Of a stretch of 64,000 nucleotides of DNA, positions 37,021 to 48,814 are shown piece after piece. The stretch comes from Macrotrachela quadricornifera (lineage: Eukaryota > Rotifera > Eurotatoria > Philodinida > Philodinidae), in contig JAJEKB010000313.1 in assembly GCA_022393335.1 (NCBI GenBank), positions 105,384 to 169,383 of the forward strand. The letters are read 5' to 3'. Under the pieces are notes generated by a model, which made no database searches, was not told the origin of the DNA, and saw nothing but the letters and a program-made list of their open reading frames with translations. The position numbers and the translations under genes were made by a program. Position 1 is the stretch's first letter; each line of letters opens with the position of its first letter.

Positions 37021-37148
37021 CAGTCAGACAATATCGGTAACAAAAATCCGCAAAAATCGCCTTTTTTAAAGGAAAACGCATTTCGAAATCGTTAAAATAT
37101 GCGCTTTTCAAGCGTAAAAACACATTTTTTAAAACTCTTGTCTGACTG
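37021..37148. mobile_element. 128-bp MITE-like element with 11-bp terminal inverted repeats
   Basis: The ends CAGTCAGACAA (37021-37031) and TTGTCTGACTG (37138-37148) are perfect inverted repeats. The interior has no coding capacity and contains a further short inverted pair. Non-autonomous DNA-transposon remnants have this form. No obvious target-site duplication beyond the ends, so the superfamily is not assigned. Confidence 0.5.
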
Positions 37149-39255
37149 TGATGCTCATAGACTAATCGATTTTATATGCAGTCATTGCATCATTAAAGCA
37201 AACTTCAATGACGAACATCTTCTTTTGAACAATTTTTCGCTTTGACTTTCGTGAAACATAGTTTGCAATATAGAAAATTTAATTATATCATTAAATACAG
37301 CTCATCAAGCTCCACTTCGAAAAATAGTAGAAACCTAAAAACATGCTTATGGAGGAGTTAGAGCTAGAATTACTTTATTGGTTACATATTTTCTATAGTA
37401 AATTAGCAGTATTCTCGAATTTTTGAGAGCATGGTTTAAGATATTAAAATTTAATTAAAGCATAAAATAGAACGCATCAAATTTTACGTAAAATAAGAAT
37501 TGGAACTGTAAAATACGTTTCTAGATGAATTCGAAGTAGAATTAGTCTGAACAGGTATAAACTCCAAGTATATTGCACTTTGATCAGTCGAAAACCTGAT
37601 TCTACGATTAGTTCAAGTTTGTCAAGATGCATTCAGATTAAGAATATGTCCATAGATGAAACATTCAGTAGTAATCAGATTTCTAGAAAAAAGGAAATTA
37701 CAGATATTTTTGACATTTTAGAAGTGATATCTTCGAAAGCTCCATTAATTCGAAAAATTCAATAATTTCTGAAAGGTCCTTGACATCACAAATTTTCACA
37801 AATACTTTTGTTTGTGCTTACATATTCTTGAAAATTTCATATGTATGGATAATTTCTTTTGTTTTGGATATATGAACGCACTGTTAGTTTGTAGACTAAC
37901 CTCCTGGTTCATCTTTATATGAATCTGAACCAACAATAATTACACTGATATCAATTTTAACACTCAACTATACCATATATACATACATATATGTATCGTA
38001 ATGAGTCATTCAGATGACCAATCATGGGAATATCGAAGAGAGAAAAGACAAAGAGGTAATGGATGAGAGATAGCGCCACTACCTAACACATCCCTTGAAC
38101 GAGATGGCAAATTATATTTATTCAAATAAAATAAATAATGAAAAAGAAAAACATTTTCTACTATATTAAATGATTATTTCTTATGGGCATATAGGTAGAA
38201 ACAAAAAAAGTAAATATGACAAATAGCAATATCAATAATAACATGATGGATTGAAAGCGACCAGATTATGAAGAACAAGCTCATGATATTTTCTTTTTTT
38301 ATCTTCTTTCGTAGTATTTATAGTGCGGGCTATATTCTATTGTCATGTACATAGAAAAACACAAGAAAAAATTTCTTACGCTGTCAATACTGACCACACA
38401 ATATGTCATATGCTAAGCATGATTGAGATAACAATCTGGTAGTATTAATGATAACTAGTGTGATTTCAATGTTTACATAATTTAGTGATATGCTATCCAA
38501 ATCAAGTTGACACACTTATGTAACAATGTAATCAAAGAAATAAAACACTTTACTTGTCTTACCATAACATTTATATTGCTCAGTATATCATCATAAAGAT
38601 ATATGATAGAAATAGTGAAACTATATTAAATTTCAAAACATAATTACATATAGAGGAACACAGAATATGTACTGTTGTTTGCAAATATTCATAGAATCTG
38701 TATTCTTTCTCTTCAGGTTGTTCAATTAGTTTGTTGTCTACTACAATGAATACACAAATGAGACCGAGAATATGACCAAATGAAAGATATATCTTATACG
38801 AGTGTTTTGTGAAGCATATACACCGATAGAACAGAAACAAATACTACTAGCTTATCTATGTCATTCAATGAAGTTCTTGCTTTATGCGAGTGACGTAAAA
38901 TGATGACTGTAACGCCAAAAAATGACACGAGATATTGAATATCTAATTTAATCATAATTGTCAATTCCGTCTCCGTATTGATATTTATTGTATCATTTGT
39001 TTTCATTGACATGATAATTTCTGTGTTCTAAAACCGTTGTCATGAATATTTCAAAGGTTTCTTTGAAAATTTGCAGTTTTTTTCTTATTGATGTTAGCAG
39101 CAGTGCTAATAGGTTAAGATAAAATGTATAGAAACTTTTTCTTTTAGAAACAATGAGGCATATTTAAAAAATCAGAAATATTGTAGATATAAAACAATTT
39201 TATTTTTTTCTCTACTGTCGATATATTATACTCTTAGTATATGTTGTTAAACTGC
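37149..39255. other. 2.1-kb gene-free stretch inside the inverted-repeat pocket
   Basis: I see no convincing gene. Short open frames (for example 37580-37765, 38580-38840 and 38794-39012) lack domain character. Base composition is mixed, as in decayed inserted DNA. Confidence 0.4.
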
Positions 39256-39561
39256 CATGGTTGAGTAGTTACATCGCTTGGCACGCACTCACAAGGTACT
39301 GTGCTCAAACTTCAGTAATATCATCCATGGAATGACCCTGGACAAACACTAACGGCTAAGTTGTCTCCAATGATTCATTCCACATGAGTCATTTGTACTG
39401 ACTATATCTTTAGTCAGTATGTTGGACGGAAGAGAGGATAGATATCATCGTATGTGAAAAGAAAAGACATTAGAACTCGACTGCACGTGGAAACTAGTAA
39501 TAATAACGGCGGGCAGCTCCAACGGACGATAAGTCTATGAGTCATTATTATTATTATTACG
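39256..39561 (+). mobile_element. SINE-like element, copy 2 (plus orientation)
   Basis: Inverted copy of 34095-34397. A-box-like TGGTTGAGTAGTTA at 39258-39271 and B-box-like GTGCTCAAACTTC at 39301-39313 have tRNA spacing, and the sequence between them (CGCTTGGCACGCACTC) resembles a tRNA anticodon-arm remnant. The body follows, then an ATT-repeat tail (about 39542-39559). tRNA-derived SINE is the best reading; no protein is encoded. Confidence 0.65.
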
Positions 39562-40912
39562 TTATATTTTTCAAATCTACGGAATAGTATAATTCATCGT
39601 ATTGGAAATTGCATTTTTTTTGTATGATATACAATGGCTCACTCTCAAAAGCGATAACAATTGCACAAAACAAGCTTTACATAATATCATTCCTTTTACA
39701 TTTGATAGTAAAATATTAATTGATATCTTGTTATAAACTAATTAGATTATGTTTGTTTACATTGTTATTATATATCTAGTACTATTTAAGAAATTCAACA
39801 ACTATTCAATGCAAATTCTATAATTACTTCCTAAATTATATAGTTTGAAGCGTCTTTGGTTTTTTAATTATATAATGATACGACATTATATATTTTTCAG
39901 GCCAATAATAGTTATGAAAATGCTGCAAAACATTGAAACGATCTATTTTAGAAATATCTACTCAAAAATTTTATTTAGTTTGTGTCAATTTTTATGAATG
40001 CATATTAATACACATAAAAAGCACTATCATTTTTTTGCATATCTGAGAAGTGCGAATTAGATTATATGTGTATTTCTACACTTAATGAATTAGAAGCTAT
40101 TTAATCCATAGTAAATTAAAGATAATTATTAAGTAACATTAACAATATTTACATAGTGCTTGCTTTTACATAGCTAAAAGAAAATTCAAGATATCATATC
40201 GAAATAGAAAAAAAATAGATTGTTTCTACTTTGATCGAAAGAAAAATATCGAAGTTGTCAAGTCGACAGTGAAATATCGAAAGCAGAAGTAGAAATTCCT
40301 GAATATTCCGTTCACGACAAGATTAACAAATCAAGCAATTAAATTCGAATGAAACGTTTATTATCGAAAACGATGAAAGTGAAAAGTGATTAGAAAGCTT
40401 TAATACCATCATTTATCAACGTAAAATAGTGTTCTTATTAAACAGTCATATCTTTTTTTGCCACAACTATATGCAACCATTAAGAAGATCATTTGCTGCA
40501 ATGGAATAATCATTTTATTGATTATACAATGTGTTTAATTAGTTTTGTAATGCTATTGAGCGTTTGATTTTTTTTCTTTGCTGCATCAGAAGATCATTGA
40601 AGTACAACATTTTATACATGTTTTTCTTCAGCTTCTAAAAATTTAATGAAATTTCGAATATTAGGATGATCTCGAAATATACGAGAAACCATTTGATTAT
40701 GATATGTTACAATAAAGATAAAAAATTGATCTTTTTATCCTATCAAACGTATGCACTACTTTTACAAGCATTTTCACTTTTGCTAGTTTAGTTTCGACAT
40801 TTTTCTTTCAACCAAAGTACGGAATATAAAAATAGATATCATATAGACCTACTTACAATATTTTGAGATAAAATGAAGTATTGTATACATATATCAGAAT
40901 ACTCTAGTACGT
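39562..40912. other. Gene-free stretch
   Basis: 1.35 kb of AT-rich DNA with no gene, RNA or repeat boundary that I can support. Confidence 0.4.
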
Positions 40913-41508
40913 TTCGGAAAGGACGTCCACATATATGGGGGGGGGGGGGGCCTTAGTCATATTAGCACAATAAAATAGTTTGAAAATAGTCTCATTTGGA
41001 AGAATATATCAAATTGCATCGAATGGTGTCCTCAAAATTTTGTGGCTTTGAATTTTGGTAGGAAAACTTTTCTAGATAAGACTAGAAAGATGAAATTTGT
41101 TCTCCGATTGTCCTTACGAAGATTGAAAATTTATTTTTAAATATTTGATTTAAATGTTTCAAATGATAGCCCATGTCAAGAAGCCTTTAAATCTAAAACT
41201 TTAGTTCATTTTTCACAGACATGTTCGAGTAAACTGATTTTTTGGATTTAAAGGCTTCTCGATATGGGCTATTATTGGAAACATTTAAATCAAATATTTG
41301 AAAGTAAATTATCAATCTTCTTAGGGACAATCAGAGAACAAAGTTCACCTTTCTAGTCTTATCTAGAAAAGTTTTCCTATCAAAATTCAAAGCCATAAAC
41401 TTTTGAGGACGCCGTTCGATATACTCTTTCAAATGAGACTATTTTCAAAGTATTCTATCTTGTTGATGTGACTAAGACCCCATACACACGTAGATGTCCT
41501 TTCCGAAT
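40913..41508. mobile_element. ~600-bp foldback element (long terminal inverted repeats)
   Basis: Two arms of roughly 280 bp (40913-41199 and 41237-41508) are inverted copies, with scattered mismatches, around a ~37-bp spacer. Outer ends are TTCGGAAAGGAC and GTCCTTTCCGAA; matched internal blocks include CTTTTCTAGATAAGACTAGAAAG and its inverted copy. The left arm holds a run of 14 G (40937-40950) where the right arm has only CCCC. No coding capacity. This is a foldback or MITE-type element; transcripts would form a long hairpin. Confidence 0.75.
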
Positions 41509-42250
41509 AAAGAACAGTATATTGCCTATCAAAAAAAAAACGAATAACATGGTACTTTCAGTTTCATCAAAAGATAGCTCATAGCGACAGTGTCTATGCT
41601 AAGAAAGTCTCTATTATAGTCTGTATTGTTGTTAAGAAAATAAAAATTTACTAAAAAGTGTTGCACTACAACATGTACAAAGAGTGACTTATCTCCTAAT
41701 AGTTGTGTACACTATATCTCTACACTAGCTTATCCATTTGAACTGAAATTTTGGGTTTCTTCCTAAATATATTAGTTCTACCTGCTAAGAAAATATGAGC
41801 CGAATCAGTGATATCGATTGAGCAAGATTGGCGGTGGCTTAGGTGCAATGCCTCTTATAGCATAAACACAAATATAATTTAAATAATCTGAAAAATTAAT
41901 AATTGTGTCTTCTTTTCATCAATTTCTTAATTCATATTCATTTACTGTTATTTGCCATTTATTTTATACTGCATAAACATTTCTAAATATAGAATATTTA
42001 AAATATATACCAACGAATAATAGTTATCCATATTAAGAGAATTTCTTCATTACACAATAAATTTTCGTCAAATTGCAAGTAATACTTGTAACATTGTTAT
42101 TGCACCATCAATATGTCAAAGGGTTTTTTTTTTCTTTTCTTTCTATGATTAATACACATATAAATAATGATGCAAGATAAAACGTTTTTTCTTTCTTTTT
42201 TAGCGTAATTTTGTTTTTTATTACTTGAAATAAGCAGAAAAAAAACGAAA
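41509..42250. other. Upstream region of the Tpt1-LRR gene
   Basis: 742 bp, AT-rich, ending in T-rich sequence and a possible acceptor (aataagcag near 42238) shortly before the start codon. No other feature. Confidence 0.4.
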
Positions 42251-43591
42251 ATGTTGAATATTAACGAGACAATGGAAGAAAATAAACAACATAAAAATGA
42301 TGTTCAATTAATAAGACAATATGAACGACGTCACTTAAGATTAGGTAAACGTCTTGCTTATTTACTTCGATATGGAGCAGAAAAAGAAGGTTGTCAAGTT
42401 GATGAAGGTATATATTATTTAAAAATAAAAAAGTATATTTCATTAATTTAAATATTTTAATTAAAAGGTTGGATTTTATTACAAGATCTTTTAAAAGTTC
42501 CACTTCTAAGTGAATATACAGAAAATGAAGTACTTGGAGAAATTCAAACATCATATTCATATAGAAAAACACCACGATATCAGTGGGAAAAACGTCCAAC
42601 AGGTGTTTATGTACGAGCAGCTTATGGTCGAAAATTTGAACGAGTATATTTTATAGTTTTTTTTTTATTAGATTTGAAATTTGAAATTTTTATTTTTATT
42701 TTTAGAATCCATATCATGAACAAACACAAATACGTCGTTTATTAGATTTAACATTAGAATATATATGTCAGAATGTTGAACAATTTGATTTTGAAGGTTT
42801 TCCAGATGAATTTTTAATTAAGTAATTTTAAACATTAATAATTTTTGTTTTTCTTTTATAAAAAGAAAAGTATTGTTTCTTTTTTAATTTTAGTGAAATA
42901 ATTCATCGAATTAAAAGAAATGGTAAATTAACTAGTAAAACATTGCGAATTTTACTTTCAGAAACAATGGAACATTTAGATCTCGATGGAATTTATTTAA
43001 CAGGTTTGAAATGAATAATTAAAATTAAGAAAAAAAAAAAGAATTTTTTTGTTCTCAAATTATTTAGAATCAGGTATTAAAGCTGTTTATACAAAATGTC
43101 CAAATTTAAAAGTCCTTTCATTAAAACATTGTGGTTATGTACTCAATGATCACTATTGTGAACAAATTATTCGAGTAAAATAAATCTTAAAATTGAAAAA
43201 TTTCATATAAACTAAATAGAATATCTTTTATTTTTTATAGAAATGTCCATTAATTGAATCTCTCGATTTATCATATTGTCGACATTTAACTGATCGAACT
43301 ATAAATAATATAATAAAATATTATTCAAATAATCTGATTCATCTTATACTCGCTGGAAATCATAATTATACTGGCGATTCTATTGTACGTCTCGTATCAG
43401 AATGTCAACAATTAAAACAACTCGATATATGGGATAATCCAAATTGTACAAATGATGTTCTTAATATATTAATTGCTTTAGGCAAATCACGTGGAGATGA
43501 TCGTTCAATAACTATTGCACATAAAAATCTTCAACATCCAGCAGTTGCACCTGATAATCCTTGGGCAGTTATTAATGCTAAAACAATCTAA
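42251..43591 (+). CDS. Fusion of Tpt1/KptA N-terminal lobe with leucine-rich repeats
   Basis: Six exons (42251-42407, 42468-42643, 42706-42821, 42894-43003, 43068-43174, 43241-43591) give 338 residues in phase. Residues ~25-130 align with the N-terminal winged-helix lobe of tRNA 2'-phosphotransferase (TRPT1/Tpt1/KptA): LGKRLAYLLRYGAEKEGCQV, GWILLQDLLKVPLL and GVYVRAAYGRKFE. The NAD-binding C-terminal lobe is missing. Instead residues ~150-310 are leucine-rich repeats of the AMN1/F-box-LRR type (CPNLKVLSLKHCGYVLND, CPLIESLDLSYCRHLTD). The catalytic LRHG is LRYG, and the second conserved Arg motif RANQGHS is RAAYGRK, so transferase activity is not expected. The protein may have become an RNA- or protein-binding adaptor; no F-box is visible. 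The exon series crosses the domain boundary without a break, so this is a real fusion and not two adjacent genes. Confidence 0.78.
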
Positions 43592-43873
43592 TTTAAAATG
43601 TTTACCTAAATATGATTTATTTCTAATCGTTTACAAATATTAAGACTATCATTGGAATGAGCACATAAATCAATTATTATAACTTTATCATAATAATAAA
43701 AAAAAAAACGAAATTTCTTTTTGTTAGAGAAAAGGAAAAAAAAACAATGATATTAATATTAAACTATTCGTCGAATTAATTTTGTGAATTTTTTTTTTGT
43801 ATATGGACGGTGTTGTTAATACAAATAAAATTTAAAGTTTTTTTGTTGTTGTTGTCTAAGAATAAATTATATT

Positions 43874-44847
43874 TTATAAACGACATATACAAAAAATAAC
43901 AGGAATAACAGCAACTATTGCAATAATTAATGGTATAATAAATGAGCTCGATTGATCATCTGTATATGGATCAACAACTTTAGGTCCACTTGTTTTTACA
44001 TTACGTGTTGTTTTAGTTGGTTTAGATGGTGGTTCTTCATCTTCTAATTCTAGAGGTTGTTCTGGTTCTTCCGGTTGGGATATTGGTGATAATTTTGGAA
44101 TTTCTATTATTAAAAAAAAAACAAAATCAATGAAAGCAAAATATTTTTTAAAAAAAATCTACATACGATCAATAGATCCTTTCCATATGATAATTGCATT
44201 AATTTTTGGATTATCTCTTTCATCAATTTTTTGAAAAGTAACTTTTATATTTCCTGAATATGATGAACTACGAGAATTAATAACTAAACGACCATTTTTT
44301 ATTTGAAATGGAATATATTCATCATGTGCTGTTGCACGACCAGCTTTAGCAAATATATCTAATTCATCAATAACAGAATGTTCATCATTAAGAACAATTT
44401 GAAAAACCTATAAATTCATATTTTTTTTTAATAATAATTTTTTTTTTGTTAAATTAAACTTACTTTCATATTTGGTCCATTAAACCAAACTTCAGAAAAT
44501 TTCATCCAAAGTACATAATCACCATCATCAATAAGATCAAAATCATATGAAAATTTTTGTAAATCATAACGTTCAGTTTGATAAAGTATCATATCATCTT
44601 TTGGTATACGATTTATAATTAAATTACGTCCATAATCAGAAGTAATACCAGATTTAAGATAATCTTTACGATATCTTATTCCTACAAAAATAAAAAAAAA
44701 ATGATAACATATATATTTTTATTTTATATTACCATTTGCATCTGTATGAGCTTCTCCACCACAATTAATAGCAAAAATAACATTATCCATAATACCAAAT
44801 GAATAACATTGATGAATAAAATAGATAAATAAATATAAATATTTCAT
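43874..44847 (-). CDS. MLEC: Malectin, ER carbohydrate-binding membrane protein
   Basis: Four exons (44733-44847, 44464-44681, 44167-44407, 43874-44103) give 267 residues. A signal peptide (MKYLYLFIYFIHQCYSFG) is followed by the malectin domain (FAINCGGEAHTDANGI, ILYQTERYDLQKFSYDF, GDYVLWMKFSEVWF, DIFAKAGRATAHDEYIPF), an acidic linker (PEEPEQPLELEDEEPP) and a C-terminal helix (IPLIIAIVAVIPVIFCICRL). Vertebrate malectin binds Glc2-high-mannose N-glycans in the ER and works with ribophorin I in glycoprotein quality control. The FCxCRL end is shared with the human protein. It is head to head with PDE6D. Confidence 0.95.
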
Positions 44848-45212
44848 TTTTAGAAAATGAAATTAAATAAATGAATGATAATAATAATATATATAATGTT
44901 GCATATTATTAATGGTTTATAATATAAACCAATAAAATATAGTTTGATGTCGCTTTTAATGATATGAGAAAAAAAAATTTGTTTTCTCGAGGCATTGTCA
45001 ATAGTAACATATTTTTATGGATTCTTGAAGAAAAATTAAGACTGTTAGGAAGAAAATTCTTATGACATGTATGCAAAGTCTTTTGTAGGAAGTGAATCAA
45101 ATTTTCTTCCTTTTTTTTTCTTGGAAAAAATTTTATTTTATATATAAGCAAGAATGATTTGTGCATTTCATTTAATAGATCTCTTTTTTTTCTCATTAAG
45201 ATTAAACATCCA
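44848..45212. promoter_or_regulatory. Shared upstream region of divergent MLEC and PDE6D
   Basis: 365 bp between two start codons pointing apart; both promoters must lie here unless 5' UTR introns overlap. On the plus strand it ends in a T-rich tract and an AG (45199-45200), 12 nt before the PDE6D ATG, which may be a splice acceptor. Confidence 0.5.
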
Positions 45213-45866
<654 letters not shown>

Positions 45867-46509
45867 TTATTTGCAACAAAAGATCAATTGTCTTTTCTTT
45901 TTCGTTTTTATAAAAATATTTTTAAAGAGAAAAAAAATATACGTAACATTTAAATGTTAGTAACAACATTTCAGTAATATCGTTTTCTTATATCTGTGAA
46001 TTTAAATGTTACTGTAACAAAAATGAGTATAATAATAGTGAATATATCTTGTCATTACGTCTTGATTGTATTGTGTTTTTATTGTATATAGAGACTTAAA
46101 TGAATGTGCAAACAAATATTTTTTAAACTCGATTATTATGTCATATAGCAAAAAAAAACTTTAAAAAAAAAATTTTATTTTTTCATTGTTGTTTTTCTAA
46201 TCTGTCTTTTTTTTTCTCACACAAGTTCACGCTTTTGTTATTGTAAAAGAAAAAAAGAAATATATATATGTATATATATCTATTTATCTATTATGGATGC
46301 ATATTACGTTGATAAAACTCTGAATCTTATCCTTAAAAGAATGAAGTAAGCATAATGATATATTCTTATCTTTAATACATAGATGACAGAGATAATAAAC
46401 TTAAAATAACAAAAAAACAAGAGGTAAGATACGAAATGACGGAATACATAGAAATAAAGAATCGCACATTGATGAAAACTATAGACTTCTTAAGAATTAA
46501 ATAATAAAA
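45867..46509. other. PDE6D 3' UTR and SLC25 upstream region
   Basis: 643 bp non-coding between same-strand genes. Contains a perfect 16-bp palindrome (TAACATTTAAATGTTA, 45944-45959) whose right half recurs near 46000-46012, allowing a small hairpin. Nothing else. Confidence 0.45.
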
Positions 46510-47628
46510 ATGAAAGATTTTCTAGCAGGATTACTAGCAGGTAAGATAACAATAATTAAAATTTATTCTTCAAAAAAAAAAATTCCTCTCTAGGTGGTAT
46601 CACTACATTTATAATTCATCCACTTGATACAATAAAAGTTACTATGCAATATCATTCAACACATAGTATTCCTAAAGCAATTAAATTAATTATTCAATTA
46701 AATTCAGTGATTATCCTATATTAAACTATTTCTTTATTATTAAATCTTATTTAAATATAGATACAAGGTTTTTTTCGTGGTGTTCCACCACATTTACTTC
46801 TTCAATGTGCATCTCAAACAACATTTTATGGATTATATAGTAGTTGTCTTCGTTTCTTAGGATCAGATCTTGATAGTCATAAACCAGTTTTAGTATCACA
46901 TAATTTTATCGCTGGATGTTTCGGTGGATTTGTCCAAGCAATTCCATCGAGTATACTTGAATTAGCTAAAATTCGTTTACAAACAAAAAGTAAATAGTTC
47001 AATAAAAAAAAGAATTAAAAATTTTTGATTTTCTGTTTTTTTTTTGAGGTCATCAACAAGAACGAAATTTTTATCAAGTATTTCAACATATCATGAAAAC
47101 ACAAGGATTTCGAGGTCTTTTTTGTGGTTTACATGCTACTATATGGCGAGATACACCTACTTATGGTAAACATTTTTAATTATTAAACCTCGAAATAAAA
47201 TTTTTTTTCTGTCCAATTATTAATACATTATTCTCATTATTAGAAATTCTGCTTTATTTATTTTTTTTATTTTCTAGACACAAAAAAAAACTATTATTTT
47301 TTTCTTCATAGGTATTTATATGATGATTTATGAACCATTAAAACAATTTTTACATTCATCAACAAATAGTGAATTATTTGGTGGTTTTATATCTGGTGGT
47401 ACAGTTGGTGTTATTAGTTGGACATTAGCTTGTCCAGTTGATATATGTAAAAGTAAACAACAAGCTGGATACACAAATAAAAATTTATATCAATGCTTAT
47501 TGGAAATTTATCAAATAGAAAAAAGTATACATGCATATTTTTGTGGTTGGACAGCTATAGCTACACGAGCATTTGTATTTAATGCAATATCACTTTTTAT
47601 TTGGGATCATGCTAGACGTTGGTTTTAA
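46510..47628 (+). CDS. SLC25-family mitochondrial carrier
   Basis: Five exons (46510-46540, 46594-46706, 46761-46989, 47049-47165, 47312-47628) give 268 residues in phase. It has three carrier repeats: motif 1 HPLDTIKVTMQ, motif 2 PSSILELAKIRLQ and motif 3 CPVDICKSKQQ, each after a first helix (FLAGLLAGGITTFI, FIAGCFGGFVQAI, FGGFISGGTVGVISWTLA). The signature fits the SLC25A29/45/47/48 subgroup (amino-acid/acylcarnitine-like carriers) better than adenine-nucleotide carriers, but the substrate is not readable. Repeat 1 is short between its signature and the second helix. Located in the inner mitochondrial membrane. Its 3' end faces the 3' end of the next gene, 106 bp away. Confidence 0.85.
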
Positions 47629-47734
47629 TATGGAGAGAAATAAATGAGCAAATTTCTTTTCAGTTTTATATTAGAATAAAAAATAAACATAAAAATAGTC
47701 ATTAATTCTCTTTTTTTTGTTTTTACTCAAATAA

Positions 47735-48814
47735 TTATATTCTACTTGATGTCATTGTTGGTAATGTTGTAGGTGTACTAATGTGTATTGTCTTATGTTT
47801 TCGATTTGTTTTTTGATGATGACGGCAATGATGATGATGATGATGATAGCGATGCTTTTGATTGACCCAGATTTCTGGAAACGCATATATACTTAAAAAT
47901 GATGAAAAACAACAAGGAACATATGTGAATGCATTAGCTAATTGTATACACCAGGGTAAATTTATTATGGGCAAAAAACTGTATAAAGAATTTAAATTTG
48001 TTAAAACATAAGGCACAAGACCAATTAAATAAATTGATGAAAATAATACCATTTGACGTGTTAAACGTTTACAACGTCGCCATTTTTTCGATGGTAAACG
48101 ACATACTCTAAGACGTAAACGTATAATACGTATTAATAAAAAAAATGTTACTATTATAGTAACAAATAATGGTAATATTAAACTTAGAATAGTATCAATT
48201 AGAAAAATAAATTTTTCATTTTCAAAACATGGACGACATTGAAATTCTTCATGTAATGTCTTATTATATGTACATGTTGATGCTAATACAGAATACCATG
48301 TTAATGGTAGACCTAATGCAAGTATACCTGGTATTAATTTAAATTTAAATGTTGATTGAAGTTTTTTTATATGTATTGGACCAAATATAAGTATATGTCG
48401 TTGTATTGATGCCCAACATACTAAAAGACCAAGACAAACAGTTGATGAATAATCAACAATTAACCATAATTTACATATTAATGGTGATAATGGAAAATAT
48501 GAATTAAAATATAATTCAAGTAAAAAAAATGGTATACATGTACATGTTGTAAATAAACTAACATGAAGAATTGTACGAAAAGCAAAAACACTTAATTTTG
48601 TATTTGTATGAAGACGATATATAGCAAATAGATTAATAAATACACTTGGAATACTTATAAATAATATTACAATAAAAAGAATAATATTTATAAGTGGAAT
48701 TGAATTTTGATAAAAATTTTTTGACGTTTTATTTAATAATAATATTATCATTTTAGTTGAGTTGTCAATATCTATTAATAATGTTCTATTTTTCATCATC
48801 ATCATCTTCATCAT
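47735..48814 (-). CDS. Intronless divergent rhodopsin-like 7TM receptor
   Basis: A 359-residue single-exon frame with seven hydrophobic helices, for example NIILFIVILFISIPSVFINL (TM1), the CKLWLIVDYSSTVCLGLLVC segment (TM3), FLIDTILSLILPLFVTIIVT (TM5) and YLIGLVPYVLTN (TM6). The TM3 cysteine and an extracellular-loop-2 cysteine are present. The DRY motif is replaced by SIQRH and the TM7 NPxxY is absent (FLSIYAFPEIW). The C-terminal tail has a His-rich run. Such intronless, motif-poor receptors are expanded in several invertebrates, likely chemosensory or peptide receptors; ligand and G protein are unknown. The N terminus has several Met codons, so the true start may be one of the first five. 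Confidence 0.8.
   Translation of the reverse strand: MMKMMMMKNRTLLIDIDNSTKMIILLLNKTSKNFYQNSIPLINIILFIVILFISIPSVFINLFAIYRLHTNTKLSVFAFRTILHVSLFTTCTCIPFFLLELYFNSYFPLSPLICKLWLIVDYSSTVCLGLLVCWASIQRHILIFGPIHIKKLQSTFKFKLIPGILALGLPLTWYSVLASTCTYNKTLHEEFQCRPCFENEKFIFLIDTILSLILPLFVTIIVTFFLLIRIIRLRLRVCRLPSKKWRRCKRLTRQMVLFSSIYLIGLVPYVLTNLNSLYSFLPIINLPWCIQLANAFTYVPCCFSSFLSIYAFPEIWVNQKHRYHHHHHHCRHHQKTNRKHKTIHISTPTTLPTMTSSRI

Noticed and set aside
39256..39330. tRNA gene
   Set aside because: A- and B-box-like motifs are present, but no acceptor stem or anticodon loop folds, and a ~230-bp body follows in two copies; a SINE head fits better.
41570..41660. Further copy of repeat sequence next to SINE copy 1 (about 34395-34470)
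   Set aside because: Some shared words (CATAGCGAC, TATGCTAA) but gaps are too frequent to claim homology by eye.
45944..45959. 16-bp palindrome as transcription-factor site or terminator
   Set aside because: AT-rich palindromes of this length are expected by chance in this composition and no second site supports a function.
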